From: Trichodelitschia bisporula
Lineage: Eukaryota; Ascomycota; Dothideomycetes; Phaeotrichales; Phaeotrichaceae
DNA: 64,000 nt
Reading direction: 5' to 3'
Assembly (NCBI GenBank): GCA_010356995.1
Contig: ML996701.1
Span: 736,963-800,962, forward strand
Positions 1 to 10,201 of this stretch are shown piece by piece. Positions within the stretch are counted from its first letter, which is position 1, and each line of letters starts with the position of its first letter. The notes under the pieces are model-generated. The model worked only from the letters and a program-made list of their open reading frames with translations. It made no database searches and was not told the DNA's origin. A program made the translations under genes and the position numbers.

Positions 1-749
1 GATCGGCTGTCGCCGCAGACATGGTGCGCGCTTGGGAACTACTACTCGCTGACTCGGGAGCATGACAAGGCGGTGAAGTGCTTCAGCCGCGCCACGGATA
101 CCGCCCCGACCTTCGCGTACGCCTGGACCTTGGAGGGCCACGAGCACGTCGCCAACGAGGAGCTTGACAAGGCGCTTAGCGCGTATCGCCAGGCTACGAA
201 CGTCGATCCTCGCCACTACAACGGGTGGTACGGCCTCGGCCAGGTATACGAAAAGCTTGGGGATTATGGCGCCGCCGAGACCAACTTCCGTCGCGCTGTA
301 GAGATCAATCCGAACAATGCGGTTCTGCTGACCTGCGTTGGGATTGTCTCAGAGCGCACGCACCGCATGGAGATGGCGCTCGACTTCTACACCCGTGCTT
401 GCGATGTGGATCCCCGTTCGCCGAAGCCTCGCTTCATGAAGGCGCGGTGCTTGATGCGCGTCGGCCGCTACATTGAGGCGCGGAAGGAGTTTGATGTACT
501 TCGTGAGCTTGCGCCGGATGAGGCCATGGTTCACTACAGCTATGGCCGTTTGGCGAAGAAGCTTGGGGATAAGAAGACGGCTGTTCGGTCGTTTTCGATT
601 GCTCTTAATCTCGACCCGAAGGTATGCATTTCTGAGTACTGCTCTGATCAAGCTAACATTTGAACCAGGCGAGTGCGCATATCAAGGATGCTCTTGAGAC
701 CCTCGATGACGAAGATTCCGAGGACGAAATGTTTGACAACGGCGCCTAA
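1..749 (+). CDS. CDC27: Anaphase-promoting complex subunit 3 (Cdc27/BimA/Nuc2), C-terminal part; 5' end outside window
   Basis: The frame is open from base 1, so the gene starts upstream. Exon 1 runs to 621, a 47-nt phase-0 intron (622-668, ends in CAG) follows, and the last exon 669-749 ends in TAA. The 233 visible residues are a run of 34-residue tetratricopeptide repeats (for example AYRQATNVDPRHYNGWYGLG and AVEINPNNAVLL), then a short acidic tail, DDEDSEDEMFDNGA. This is the C-terminal TPR superhelix of Cdc27, a scaffold subunit of the APC/C ubiquitin ligase; in the family it binds the Ile-Arg tails of Cdc20/Cdh1 and Apc10. Family assignment rests on the TPR sequence and the acidic C-terminus. 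The related TPR subunits Cdc16 and Cdc23 are the main alternatives, but the WYGLGQVYEKLGDY stretch is typical of Cdc27. Confidence 0.85.
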
Positions 750-1803
750 TCAGGTTCGCATACATCAACCACCTAATTCCGTGTCCATAATCCCCTCCCT
801 CCTCAACTTCCTTTACCTCCACACCCTCTCCCTCCCGTATATCCCTATGACGGCAACCTGGATGCATTATTCATAGCCTACGGCGCTGCATGACTTCCTG
901 GCGGATTATGAACGACTGGTGTCTTTCGAAACGCAGGACGATGGAGTATCAATGACCTGGTTTCTGTTCGATGCATCAACGCACTTGCGACTGGCATGGG
1001 GGCGAAAACTGCATCATTCTGGCATGGCGTTTATGAGATTTGTGCGAAGTCATTGACTAATGTTGCGTTATAGGCGTTTCGTCGGATGGTTCTCGTGTGG
1101 GCGCGGCCTTTGTGTACCTGTACATTAGTGCGAGTTTGCCTATGGGAAGCTGCTTGCTTTCGATGATGGCGGTTAGGATTGACTGGCGGTACAGCGTGAT
1201 GCATGGGCGGCGGTGTTTCCCTGGAGTTGCATGCCAGGTGTACGATTACGATGCGAGCGTGTGTTGGGTCTGTACATGCCGTAGCAATGGACGGACATGA
1301 CATGCCATGATGTGCAGATTTGCATCGTCCCGTGGTAGTCCTGCATGAGGACATCATGTGGTGCCTGTCTGACATGTGAGAACCTTCACGCCCAACAACA
1401 GCTTTTCAGTGAATGAAGCCGAACGACCTCCAACAACAACCCCATCCCATTCCTCACCTAGCCGCTGTAAACACACGTTTTTTCTCCTACAAGAGCTTCT
1501 ATACATCCGTAAACCCCTTCAGTTATCTATTCAGCTGTTTGGATCTCCCCCCCCCCCCTGTCCCCAGCTCAAATCCCCTCCTCGCATGTGACGCTCAGAC
1601 GCCGCAGATCCCCCCGGCCCCCGCACCCCTGCACCCCATCTTCGGGAGACCAACATCTCAAAATTTGCGACCACGAAAGGCATTCCTCCATAACCTCCCC
1701 CCGCGCCCGGCGCATCGCGACCTCACTTCGACCTCTACCTCCTCCGTCCTCAACCTGCACCTCCACATACCGAACCGCGCTACCTCCCATTATAACCGCG
1801 ACC
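750..1803. other. Intergenic stretch between CDC27 and the acyltransferase gene
   Basis: No coding frame with recognisable protein character was found on either strand. The right half (about 1430-1800) is strongly C-rich and T-rich on the plus strand, as in the leaders of many genes in this window, and contains a 12-C homopolymer at 1547-1558. The frame of the acyltransferase is open upstream of its ATG to 1588, but that extension is low-complexity leader sequence. Confidence 0.6.
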
Positions 1804-2769
1804 ATGGTCCTCCTCACCTCCATCCTCTACGGCCTCCTTGCGCTGCCTTTGGTCCTGCACCTCTCCGCGGCGTTGCTGTCCGCCACGCCCTTCAGGCAAC
1901 ACGCGCACTATCCCACCTTCCTCGCCCGCTGCCTAACCTACCTCCTCTGTCTCGCCACCAGCGCCATCTACGGCATGCTCGCCAGCCTCATCCTCCGGGC
2001 CTTCGGAGAAGGCGGTCTAGGCCAATGGACCACGGCCCGCTTCTTCAAGTACCTAATGGGCATCACAAGCGGCGTGTGGGTCGAGGTGCTCCCCTCCGGA
2101 GCCGAAGGCTTAACCCGGCGACCAGCCGTGTTCGTCGGGAACCACCAGACGGAGCTAGATGTGCTCTTCCTGGGGGCTATGTTTCCGCGCTACTGCTCCG
2201 TGACCGCGAAGGATAGTCTCAAGTACACGCCGCTTTTGGGGCAATTCAGTAATGCCGCCCCCNNNNNNNNNNNNNNNNNNNNNNNNNNNNNNNNNNNNNN
2301 NNNNNNNGTTCTTGGAATGATCACCGCTAACCCGCTAGTGTCCCTCTCCAAAACCGTCTTCATAAACCGGACCAACCGCGCCTCAGCGCTGGCCGCCTTC
2401 TCCTCCGCCGCGGCCACCATGCATAGTGCTCAACAATCCGTCTTCATATTCCCCGAGGGAACGCGCAGCTACGCGACCACGCCCACCCTCCTCCCTTTCA
2501 AAAAAGGGGCGTTTCATTTAGCCGTCCAGGCGCAGGTGCCCGTTGTGCCGGTGGTGTGTGCGAATTACAGCCATGTGTTGAGTTTTAAGCGGTGGGTGTT
2601 TGGGGCGGGGACGATTCCGGTGCGCGTGCTGGAGCCGATTGAGACGACGGGACTGGGGGCGGGGGATGTGGATGAGCTTGTGGAGCGGTGTAGGACGGCC
2701 ATGGAGAAGGCGCTGGTGGAGTTGGAGGGGGTGAAGGGGGATGTTTTGGGGGGGAAGAAGGTTGTGTAG
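1804..2769 (+). CDS. SLC1: 1-acyl-sn-glycerol-3-phosphate acyltransferase (Slc1/AGPAT family)
   Basis: Predicted to transfer an acyl group from acyl-CoA to lysophosphatidate, giving phosphatidate in the ER or lipid-droplet membrane. The start is the ATG at 1804 (context ACCATGG), immediately before a hydrophobic N-terminal anchor. A phase-1 intron is inferred at 2249-2338: donor GTAATG, branch GCTAAC, acceptor CTAG. It contains the 45-N gap. Splicing creates an ATG codon and restores the family sequence GQFMSLSKTVFINRTNR. The 291-aa product has the catalytic NHxxxxD motif (NHQTELD, about residues 113-119) and the substrate-binding FPEGTRS (about 185-191), followed by LPFKKGAFHLA, typical of Slc1. 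A second hydrophobic segment lies at about 40-65. Unspliced, the frame stays open because the gap length is a multiple of three, so automated callers may insert a false peptide. Confidence 0.9.
   Translation: MVLLTSILYGLLALPLVLHLSAALLSATPFRQHAHYPTFLARCLTYLLCLATSAIYGMLASLILRAFGEGGLGQWTTARFFKYLMGITSGVWVEVLPSGAEGLTRRPAVFVGNHQTELDVLFLGAMFPRYCSVTAKDSLKYTPLLGQFSNAAPXXXXXXXXXXXXXXXVLGMITANPLVSLSKTVFINRTNRASALAAFSSAAATMHSAQQSVFIFPEGTRSYATTPTLLPFKKGAFHLAVQAQVPVVPVVCANYSHVLSFKRWVFGAGTIPVRVLEPIETTGLGAGDVDELVERCRTAMEKALVELEGVKGDVLGGKKVV
2263..2307. other. Assembly gap (45 N)
   Basis: A run of 45 undetermined bases. It lies wholly inside the inferred intron of the acyltransferase gene, so the protein sequence is not affected; the true intron length is unknown. 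Confidence 0.98.
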
Positions 2770-3470
2770 GGTGGGCGGAGGGGTGGTGAGAAGGGTGTTT
2801 GTGGGAAGGTTTGAGGCGTGGGTTTGAGGCGTATGTGGTGCCCGGTTATGGGAGTGCATGAGCGGCAGCATGGTGGGTGGATAGAGGACCGGAAGGGTAT
2901 CCTATTCTTATGAATGTATGCATTGGCTGGCAATTGATATCTTCTCACGGCGTGTTTCACGCCTCGTGTTGGCAGAGAGGTGCCTGTGGGTTATGACGGC
3001 AAGCCGAACGGGAAGCCATCGCTGTGATGAACTCGGCACGGTCGGCAATGTCAACATAGACATGAACTCCTGCAAGAGGCATTCCCATCGCCTTATGGTA
3101 CAGAATTACCCATCGCTCAAGCTTATTTCCGATTCCAAACCAGAAAGCCCGCCCATCCCATCCACCCATACCATCGTCCCAACGGCAATTTCCCGCCCAA
3201 AACTCCACGCTCAAAAGAGATTCCTCAAAAGAGTCGTTCCATTCCAGCCGTACTCCATGTTCCAGACATCTATCGAAAGACCGATCCCAGCCAGCCATAC
3301 CAATTATCCCGATAACAGTTTTCCAGCCAAACTCCATGCATAAGAGATTTCTCAAAAGACCGAACCCGGCCAGCCATACCACCATCCATCAGCAATTCCC
3401 GTCCAACTCCACGTCCAAGTGAGGCCTCTCGGGAAATCCATCCCATCAGATATGCCCGCACTACCTCCTC
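2770..3470. other. Intergenic stretch between convergent acyltransferase and RING genes
   Basis: No gene is supported. The first 100 bases are the G-rich 3' flank of the acyltransferase gene. The remainder carries the degenerate tandem repeat listed separately. The open frames on both strands here (for example 2957-3385 minus) are repeat-derived and have no domain character. Confidence 0.55.
3130..3430. repeat. Degenerate tandem repeat, about three diverged copies
   Basis: The phrase CCAGCCATACC or a near-variant recurs near 3163, 3291 and 3371. Each copy is followed by a variant of CCAAACTCCATGC and then CTCAAAAGA at irregular spacing of about 80-130 bp. Copies are diverged and of unequal length, which suggests an old local duplication array. 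No transposon ends were seen. Confidence 0.45.
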
Positions 3471-4271
3471 TTAACCTCCACCATACCCCTCCCTCGCCCA
3501 CTCACCCTCACCCCGCCTCCACTCGTCCCTTCTCTCCCCTGCGTCCTGGGTATCATGAACACAAGCCCGTCTCCAAACCGCCCTACTACCCGTCATCAGC
3601 CTTGCCGCCTCACTCCCTCTCAAATCAACTTACCACATAACGCACCTAACCGGCACCGGCGCCGTCGCCCTCCACGCATCAAAACACGCTCTGTGCACGT
3701 TGGCCCCACACTCCCCCTTACACCACACAAGCTGCCCGAGCCCCGCCCCCGCAAGCGGCGCCGCACAAATTGGACACGACGCCTGCGACGTCGGTTGTCG
3801 TGCCGCGTGCGTGAGTGTACAGGACAGCCCTGTCGGGGAGAGAGAGGGCGTGCGGTGCGCCACCGAGCGCGTTGCGGGGGTATTCAGCGACGAGTACGTG
3901 CGCAGCGTCGGAGTCACGCGCGGCGTCCCATGTGCCGAGGCGGCCGGCGCCGACGAACTCAGCGCGCCTGAAGTATCGTAAGTCCTCCGCATCGAGACAT
4001 CATACGACCCCGGCGGCGAGTACTCGTATGCGCGCCTCGTCGAGGTATCGTATGACCCCGGAGTCCGCTCCTCCGGCACGCGGAGCATCCCCCGCCCGCC
4101 GCGCCGCTCCCAATCCACAACCTCCTGGCCCAGTGTCCTGGTCACGCCGGGCTGCGCCGGGGACGCAAGCACGAGTACGACGCCGGGCGTGCGGCGGGGC
4201 GGGGAGGAGGGCGGGTTATTGGGCGGGCGGTCGCGCGGGCGGTCGTGCGGGCACCATGGCGGGGTGGTCAT
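3471..4271 (-). CDS. RING-type zinc-finger protein (putative E3 ubiquitin ligase)
   Basis: Exon 1 (4271-3634) encodes 212 residues: a Pro/Ser/Arg/Tyr-rich, probably disordered N-terminus with a degenerate repeat (GSYDTSTRRAYEYS / GSYDVSMRRTYDTS), then a C-terminal RING beginning CPICAAPL and WCKGECGANVHRACFDAW. Read without splicing, the frame stops at VRCVMW and lacks the last zinc ligand. A GTAAGT donor at 3633 and a TAG acceptor at 3586 give a 48-nt phase-2 intron. Splicing changes the end to RCVMCRAVW, which completes the C-x2-C ... C-x3-C-x2-H-x2-C ... C-x2-C pattern. Exon 2 (3585-3471) adds a basic/acidic tail ending in TAA, for a total of 250 aa. The zinc-finger part is well supported; the start codon and exon 2 are inferred. 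Substrate and pathway are unknown. Confidence 0.65.
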
Positions 4272-6537
4272 CGTATTCGCGCGAGGCTAGCTAGCGCGGG
4301 GCTGCGCGGGGGCGGGGCGGGCCGGCGCGTGGTGCGGGAAGGCGGTACGGGTGGCTAGTATGAGAGGGAGGCGGGTGGTGGTGGTGGTGGTTGCTTGGAG
4401 GACATGCGGTGCGAGTGTGGAGGAGTGCGGATGGCTAGTGTGCTGTATATACGGTATTCCATGGTTTTGCGCGCCGCGTGATTGCGTCCTCCAAGTGCGC
4501 CGTCGTGGTGGGTCGCGGCGAGGGTGGGAAAGGAGGACGCCACGGTGGGGCCCCCTGCGGATCGAGAATACGTGCAGCGCCCACGACTGGGGTGGAGTGA
4601 CGAAGGATGAGGCGTGTGATAGGGTGTTTGAGTGGTGGATTGCACCTGTTTGAGTTGCGGGTCCGGAGGGAGTGCACGGGAGTCGCGTGGGGAGGCTAAA
4701 TTTTCGCCGAATATCGCTTTTCTTCCATGGGCAATTCGCTTTTCGCACTTCCAGGCCTATCGCTACGAACTGCATGTTACATGCGAACCGCTGCGAATCT
4801 TGACCGCTTCATACACTTTCAAGTTTCTTAATTGGATGTGCTTCCTCCGGTTCCAGTAAGAAGGGTCGAGGAGGTAAGGGAGATCCTTCTTCAGAGACCG
4901 AATACTGTTTCAGTATGTCGGCGGCACAGCATTCACCCGCAACTGCAAGAGATGCCTCTTCACTGCGAACCGAACGGTCTCGACCATGCGCTGGGGCGCA
5001 ACGAGATTGACCGCTTCGGCAAGGAAATTTGCGACGTAGTGCTCGGAGAATGCGCCGTGATACAGTTCTCGTCAAGTCGACCAAGTCTTATTTGTGGAAA
5101 GGACTACCCCAAGAGTACGGTACCGAGTTCGTGATGGTCATTTGGCGATGCGGAAATCGCACGCACAACTCGTAGGGCGTCTCAATTATCTCGGCGGTCG
5201 TGCTTCACATACTCTTAAAATATCTTTTCCGACAACCTTCCGACCAGCGCTGCTGATCTCTCACCATTGAGGAGGAGCTTCCGGTTGACAACAGCGTAGC
5301 ATGAGCGGGCCCAGGAAGCCAGTGTGAAAGTCCAGTTCCAGTTGGCGATCTGGCCAATTCGGAAGCCGCATCTCGATGTGCTCCAGCTGAAATTTACCAT
5401 AGTCACTTAGAACTAGGTTACGCCTCCAGGCCGTCTGTCGGTTGGCAAACCCGCCCCTACTTCTTGCAGTGCAAGAGAGCAACACCACGCATCAGCACAG
5501 AGTAGTCGAAAAGGTTCGATTTGGCGATCGCTCTTCCGACTCGGAACGTCAGCCCTGATATTTGAGAGAAGAAGACCCGCGCAGCCGGGTCCTGAGGAAA
5601 GGTTGCACAAAGTCCGCCACCATGTTCGTGCAGAGGCAGCCATGTTCGGCTTCGGTCGCGCGTCTAACACAGTACAGTACGTCCGTACGCAACCTACTCG
5701 CGTCAGGCATGCTGCGCTGCCCTCTCCAGCGAATAACGGAACTTGAGCGAATGGCATTCCGAGCTCTCTTTGTCACCCCTAAGCCATCCCGCTACAGCCA
5801 GAAAACGGGCGCTGCAAGCCCGTGCAAAACCGATATTCAGCGCATGTTGCCTCCATGGTCGCTGCAGGGGTATGTCAATTGGACTGCGTAACGGTGCAGA
5901 CGCCGTACACGCGACGTATCGGATGGGAGACCGCAGGTGTCTATGTATGGGTTACGGCGCTTGTGCTGCGGTAGTCCGGGGGCGGCGGCGGGTGGATGCG
6001 CGGAGGAACTGTGCCACCCAGGTGCAGCGCGGTCTAGGGTGGCCGCTTGGGGAGACGTCCCGACAGGCCGGGCCGATGTATTGTCGTCTTGTTTGGATGC
6101 GCGGATAGGAGACGGCGACGCGGGTGATGCCGCTGGCCTGGATGTGCAAAGTAGCTCAAGGTGACGAGGAATTTGGCACACAAGACATGTCTCTATGGTT
6201 ATCGCACATCCCAATCATCAGTCGAAGGGGAATCTTGTCGTGCTTGTCTCCCAGGGTTGGCGTCGAAGCCGTCGTATTGCGTGAATTCCGACATGACCGA
6301 TTGGGCGAGGGGATTGTTCCTATGCGGTGTGGATGAGTGATGGTGGAGAAACACGGAATGGAGCTGAAGTTGTCCTTTGGAGACATGAGGTTGTGGAGAG
6401 GCGACGTTCTTCAATGAGAGAGCCTTGGTGCCTGTTGCGCCCGTCGAGCCCTGCCGCAACGATGAGCAGTCCCCAAGCGGATCAAAAATAATTGTGTGGG
6501 TAATATACAATTAAAATGCTCCACGTTGCATCAAACA
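4272..6537. other. Gene-poor stretch between the RING gene and tRNA-Pro
   Basis: About 2.3 kb with only short overlapping open frames on both strands, none with a recognisable domain, signal peptide or convincing splice structure. From 4300 to about 4650 it is G/T-rich on the plus strand, the probable leader of the minus-strand RING gene. I see no tRNA, no transposon end and no clear repeat. Confidence 0.5.
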
Positions 6538-6634
6538 GGTTGTGTGGTCTAGTGGTATGATTCTCGCTTAGGGTTCACCCTGAGTTCCACTGGAAACATG
6601 CGAGAGGTCCCGCGTTCAATCCGCGGCACAGCCC
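6538..6634 (+). tRNA. tRNA-Pro (anticodon AGG) with a 25-nt intron
   Basis: A full cloverleaf can be folded. The acceptor stem is GGTTGTG (6538-6544) with CACAGCC (6627-6633), discriminator C6634. The anticodon stem CTCGC/GCGAG holds loop TTAGGGT, with anticodon AGG at 6570-6572. The T arm is CCGCG-TTCAATC-CGCGG (6610-6626). An intron at 6574-6598 starts one base 3' of the anticodon, the canonical position for eukaryotic tRNA introns. Internal promoter boxes A (TGGTCTAGTGG) and B (GTTCAATCC) are present. After adenosine-34 deamination it would read the CCU, CCC and CCA proline codons. Confidence 0.95.
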
Positions 6635-7136
6635 TGTCTTTTGTCTCTTTTTGCCGTGCTAAACGATCACTCCCGGGCTTTCGGATCGCGTCGGGACCGA
6701 TAAAAACCGGTTTCGGGCAGCCGGGAGGGAGAGGGAACTGTGGCCGAGGAAATGTACCGTGTCTATTTTTGTCATTTTCCGGTAAGGTTTTTGGTAGAGA
6801 TCCGGGCTATGCTTACGGGCGCCGCGGAAAATCCTCCATGCCCACGGGTGTCGCGGAAATCCTCCCATGCCTACGGGCGTCGCGGAAATCCTCCAATTGG
6901 CGCCAAAGGTGTATAAGCGCGCTGAAGCACCGGCTTGAGTCTTTGTTCATCACCACGCACCTACCGAACGACCCACGTTTATGAGGCTGAACAGGGCCAG
7001 CCCTAGTGCTTAGCAACCCGGACATCAAGTGTGGCGTCAGCTCCACCTTCGGCCCCCACACGTCAAGTTCTGACCGTGTGCGACCGTTGAGACAAACGTC
7101 TGCATCCTCTCTTTCAACATCCGATTCTCTTTCGAT
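6635..7136. other. Upstream region of the ceramidase gene
   Basis: Non-coding stretch between tRNA-Pro and the ceramidase start. It contains the 29-bp tandem repeat listed separately at 6809-6895 and a C/T-rich probable leader close to the start codon. Confidence 0.6.
6809..6895. repeat. 29-bp tandem repeat, three copies
   Basis: Three directly abutting 29-bp units at 6809-6837, 6838-6866 and 6867-6895. They share the core ACGGGYGYCGCGGAAA followed by TCCTCC, and differ at only a few positions. The array ends about 240 bp upstream of the ceramidase start, so it lies in its promoter or leader; whether it has a regulatory role is unknown. Confidence 0.9.
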
Positions 7137-8200
7137 ATGCCATCCTGGTTGCCCTCCACGCCGTACCCGGCAGCTAAAGACGGGTTCTGGGGGCCTGTAA
7201 CTTCGACGCTGAATTGGTGCGAGGAGGTACGTCACGTCACATGTGCGGTTGCGTGTTCTAACCGCGTCTAGGACTATTATGCCTCGCATTACTTGGCTGA
7301 GATAGTTAACTCGTTGACGAACCTCATTTTCGTCGTGCTGGCCTTCAAGGGCATCGCCAATTGTCTCCGCAATGGGCATGACACCGTCTTCGTCGTCGCC
7401 TTCGTCAGCTACCTCCTCGTCGGCCTCGGCAGCTTCTTCTTCCACGCCACGCTGCTGTGTACGCCTATGCCCTACGTGCTTCAGCTACCAGTCTACTAAC
7501 CCGCCCCAAAAGACCCAATGCAGCTCGTCGACGAGCTCTCCATGATCTACACCACCAGCATAATGACCTTCGCCCTCTTCACCCGCGCCGCCGCCCGCCC
7601 CGCCCGCCTCTTCTTCGGCCTCCTCGTTGCCTCCCTCGCCGCCTTCATCACCGCCTACTACGTGTACCTCGGCGACCCGCTCTTCCACCAAAACGCCTTC
7701 GCCGTGCTCACTGCCTTCACCATCCTCCGCAGCCTGTACATCATGGAGACGCGGTTGCGTCCGTCGCGCCGCTGTAAAGACCTGTCCCTTACGCCTGCCG
7801 AGCAGGCCCGCCGCGATGTAAGGGATGATGTGATTGTGACGACGATGTGGCGCTTTGTGGGGCTTGCGCTCGCGGCGGCGGCGGGGGGGTTTGCGATTTG
7901 GAATCTGGATACACTGCATTGTGACGCGATTCGGCGCTGGAGGCACCGGGTTGGATTGCCGTGGGGTGTGTTGCTGGAGGGGCATGGGTGGTGGTGAGTT
8001 CTCGCGGCAGTGCGGTGTGATACGGCTAGAACTAATTGGGCAGGCATATCCTCACGGGGATTTCAGCGTATTATCAACTCATGTGGGGCGTGTGGTTGAG
8101 GTATTGCCTGAATGGGCAGCAGGATGATGTCGAGATGGTGTGGCCGTCGATGTGGTCTGTCCCGGTGGTGGAGAAGGTGAGTGCGAAGAAGCGCAACTGA
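7137..8200 (+). CDS. YPC1: Alkaline ceramidase (YPC1/YDC1, ACER family)
   Basis: Predicted to hydrolyse (phyto)ceramide to a sphingoid base and fatty acid in the ER/Golgi membrane. Four exons: 7137-7226, 7272-7458, 7513-7993 and 8044-8200; introns of 45, 54 and 50 nt, the second with a CTAAC branch site. The 304-aa product starts MPSWLPSTPYPAAKDGFWGP and continues with the family hallmarks TSTLNWCEEDYYASHY and AEIVNSLTNLIF. It has FFFHATLL, QLVDELSMIYTT and, across the last intron, HGWWHILTGISAYY. The histidines in FHAT and HGWWH and the Asp of VDEL correspond to the zinc-binding catalytic site of the ACER superfamily. About seven hydrophobic segments span the protein. The last residues (SAKKRN) read through a GTGAGT near 8177, so a further 3' intron cannot be excluded. 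Confidence 0.92.
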
Positions 8201-8466
8201 TGGCTTGCTTCGGCATGGATGGTGTGTCCGGCGTCGATGGTAAGCTTTGGACTCGGTTCTTTTGGCGAATATACACGCATTGTACTTTCCTGTCCCCCTG
8301 CTAGATATCATCATAGAGAACGTTCCTCTCGTCCGATATATTTTGTACTGTGTACCCACCAACCATTGTCATGGGCCCACTTATCTCGCTAGGGCTTCGT
8401 ACCTTCCTCCCTCCGCTCCACCGGGCCACAATAAGGGTTTGGTATTCCGCTCGTTCACCATCAATA

Positions 8467-8553
8467 GGCCGCGTGGCCTAATGGTAAGGCGTCTGACTAC
8501 GATTCCTACGGGTTGTGATCAGGAGATTGCAGGTTCGAGACCTGCCGCGGTCA
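8467..8553 (+). tRNA. tRNA-Arg (anticodon ACG) with a 15-nt intron
   Basis: Acceptor stem GGCCGCG (8467-8473) pairs with CGCGGTC (8546-8552), with one G-U pair; discriminator A8553. Anticodon stem TCTGA/TCAGG holds loop CTACGA-A, with anticodon ACG at 8499-8501. A 15-nt intron at 8503-8517 interrupts the loop one base after the anticodon. The T arm is GCAGG-TTCGAGA-CCTGC (8529-8545). The A box (TGGCCTAATGG) and B box (GGTTCGAGACC) match consensus. A TTTTT follows immediately, consistent with a Pol III terminator. Confidence 0.95.
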
Positions 8554-9118
8554 TTTTTGCTGCTGTTGCGGTTTGTGGCGACAAGGACACTTGTGGTTGC
8601 TTCGAGGACTGCTGTTATCGTCTCGCCGCTCGGCTTTGAGTTCTTTTTGCTGATAACTTCTACATATATTCGGACTCAGCCATGAGTCACCTCCGATGTA
8701 GACAAGGGAGGAGCATTGTTATGGGAGGAAGAAGCATGTTTCTCTTGGGAAAGCACAGGAATGGCCCTTGCTTACATAAGGATACTCCTTCCATAAACCC
8801 ATCACGGTCCGGTGGCGCTGGGGAGTGGAGGAGGGCTGAAGGGTTAATTGTCACAGAGGGGAGGCTGATGAAGGATAGTACACAATAGCATTCCCAGCCT
8901 CGCGCAAGAAACCCTCACGCAAGAGGCTGAAACCCAATCCGCCCAACTCCCACCCCACGCCCCTAACCCAAATTACAAACCTCTATGCACCGCCACGCCA
9001 TATACAAAAGCCCGTCCTGATCGCATTAACCTTGCTTCGGCACCCCCGCATACATCTCCACCGGCGTCTGCTGACTATCCCTAGGTAGTCAGCCCGCCAT
9101 TCCAGCGTAATATCAGAA
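8554..9118. other. Intergenic stretch between tRNA-Arg and the cupredoxin-like gene
   Basis: Apart from the Pol III T-run just after the tRNA, I see no coding or structural feature. The right part is the probable 3' UTR of the minus-strand cupredoxin-like gene. Confidence 0.55.
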
Positions 9119-10201
9119 TCAGTAAACAAACCTATGCTGCTGCTGCTGCTGCTGCTGCCCCTGCGGCCCATACCCAAACCCCCCATGCGCCTGCCCCTGC
9201 GGCGGCGGGCTATCAAACCGCGGCGAGTGCATCCCGGGCATATACTCTTGCCCCTGCGGCGGCGCATGCCCCGCATACGGCGGCAGGCTCATGCGATGCA
9301 TATCCGCCATCTTCACGGGCACATACAGCGTGCCATTCGGGCCCACGATACCCTCGGCCGGGGCTTGCGGCGCGGGCGACATGGGCGGCTGGGGCGGGAT
9401 GCCTTTGGACTCTGAGAGGGAGCGCCGACTGCGGGCGCGGCCGATGAAGAAGAAGAGCGCGGCGGCGAGGATGATGATGAGGACTACGCCGACGACTACG
9501 CCCGCTATGGCGCCGGCGGGGAAGGATTTGTGGTGGTCGGAGTCCGAGGCGGCGGCGGCGGTGGGCTGCGTGCTGCTGCTGGGTGTTGCGGTGTCGGTTT
9601 TCGAGGCGGTGGAGGCGGAGGCGGGGAGCGTGCCCTCGGCGGGGAAGGGCTCGCCTGGGTTCAGGGCGAATTGCGCCTTCGCAGCCGCGTCCTTGTGCTC
9701 CTTGAGGGAAACGGTTGCGTTCGGGTTTATGACCGCGACCATCTGGTACTTGATACAAGCGTCGGGCGCGGAGCAGTAGTAGAACAGCGGGGAGGAGTCG
9801 TTGATGCGGATGGTCCAGCTCGGTGGGTCGTCGAGGATGGCGTCGACGGGGTGGAAGCCGGAGAAGAAGCCGATGTTGCCTTTGCCCATGAGTTCGTAGG
9901 GGACGCAGGGCGTTAGGTATCTACTATGGTTAGGGGGGAGGGGTGGGGATGTGGGGTGGGCTTACTCGGCGCGCACGACGCTGTGGTTTGCGGGGTAGAA
10001 GTTGAATTTCACGTAGCTGCCGACGGGGGCTTGCACGACGTCTGGCACGAAGCGGTGATCGCCGCGGCCGACGGTCACGGTGAAGGTTGCGGCCGCGCTG
10101 GAGGTGGACGTCGTCGTCGCGCCCAACGTAGAGGTTGTGGTCTGGCCATTGGCGAGCAGGGCCGCAGAGCCGAGTGCGAGGGCGAGAAGTGAAGTCCTCA
10201 T
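9119..10201 (-). CDS. Secreted cupredoxin-like protein with Ser/Ala-rich stalk, single TM helix and Gln-rich cytoplasmic tail
   Basis: Exon 1 10201-9966, a 45-nt intron 9965-9921 (donor GTAAGC, CTAAC branch), exon 2 9920-9119; 345 aa. The start MRTSLLALALGSAALLANGQ is a clean signal peptide, preferred over an in-frame ATG 42 nt upstream. Residues of about 35-150 form a plastocyanin-like fold: TFTVTVGRGDHRFVPDVV, then NHSVVRAE and, across the intron, YLTPCVPYELMGKGNIGFFSG, ending FYYCSAPDACIKYQMVAVIN. His-Cys-His ligands in the type-1 copper positions are plausible (NHS and CSAPDAC) but one may be missing. A Ser/Thr/Ala stalk, a TM helix (GAIAGVVVGVVLIIILAAAL) and a Pro/Gly/Gln-rich tail with a polyQ run follow. 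Similar proteins are known as extracellular serine-rich proteins; their function is not established. Confidence 0.8.

Noticed and set aside
1588-1803. Longer N-terminus for the acyltransferase
   Set aside because: The extension is Arg/Pro-rich leader translation; the ATG at 1804 starts the membrane anchor expected of the family.
3555-4294. Plus-strand open frames opposite the RING gene
   Set aside because: Arg/Pro/His-rich shadows; the minus strand encodes the zinc-binding motif.
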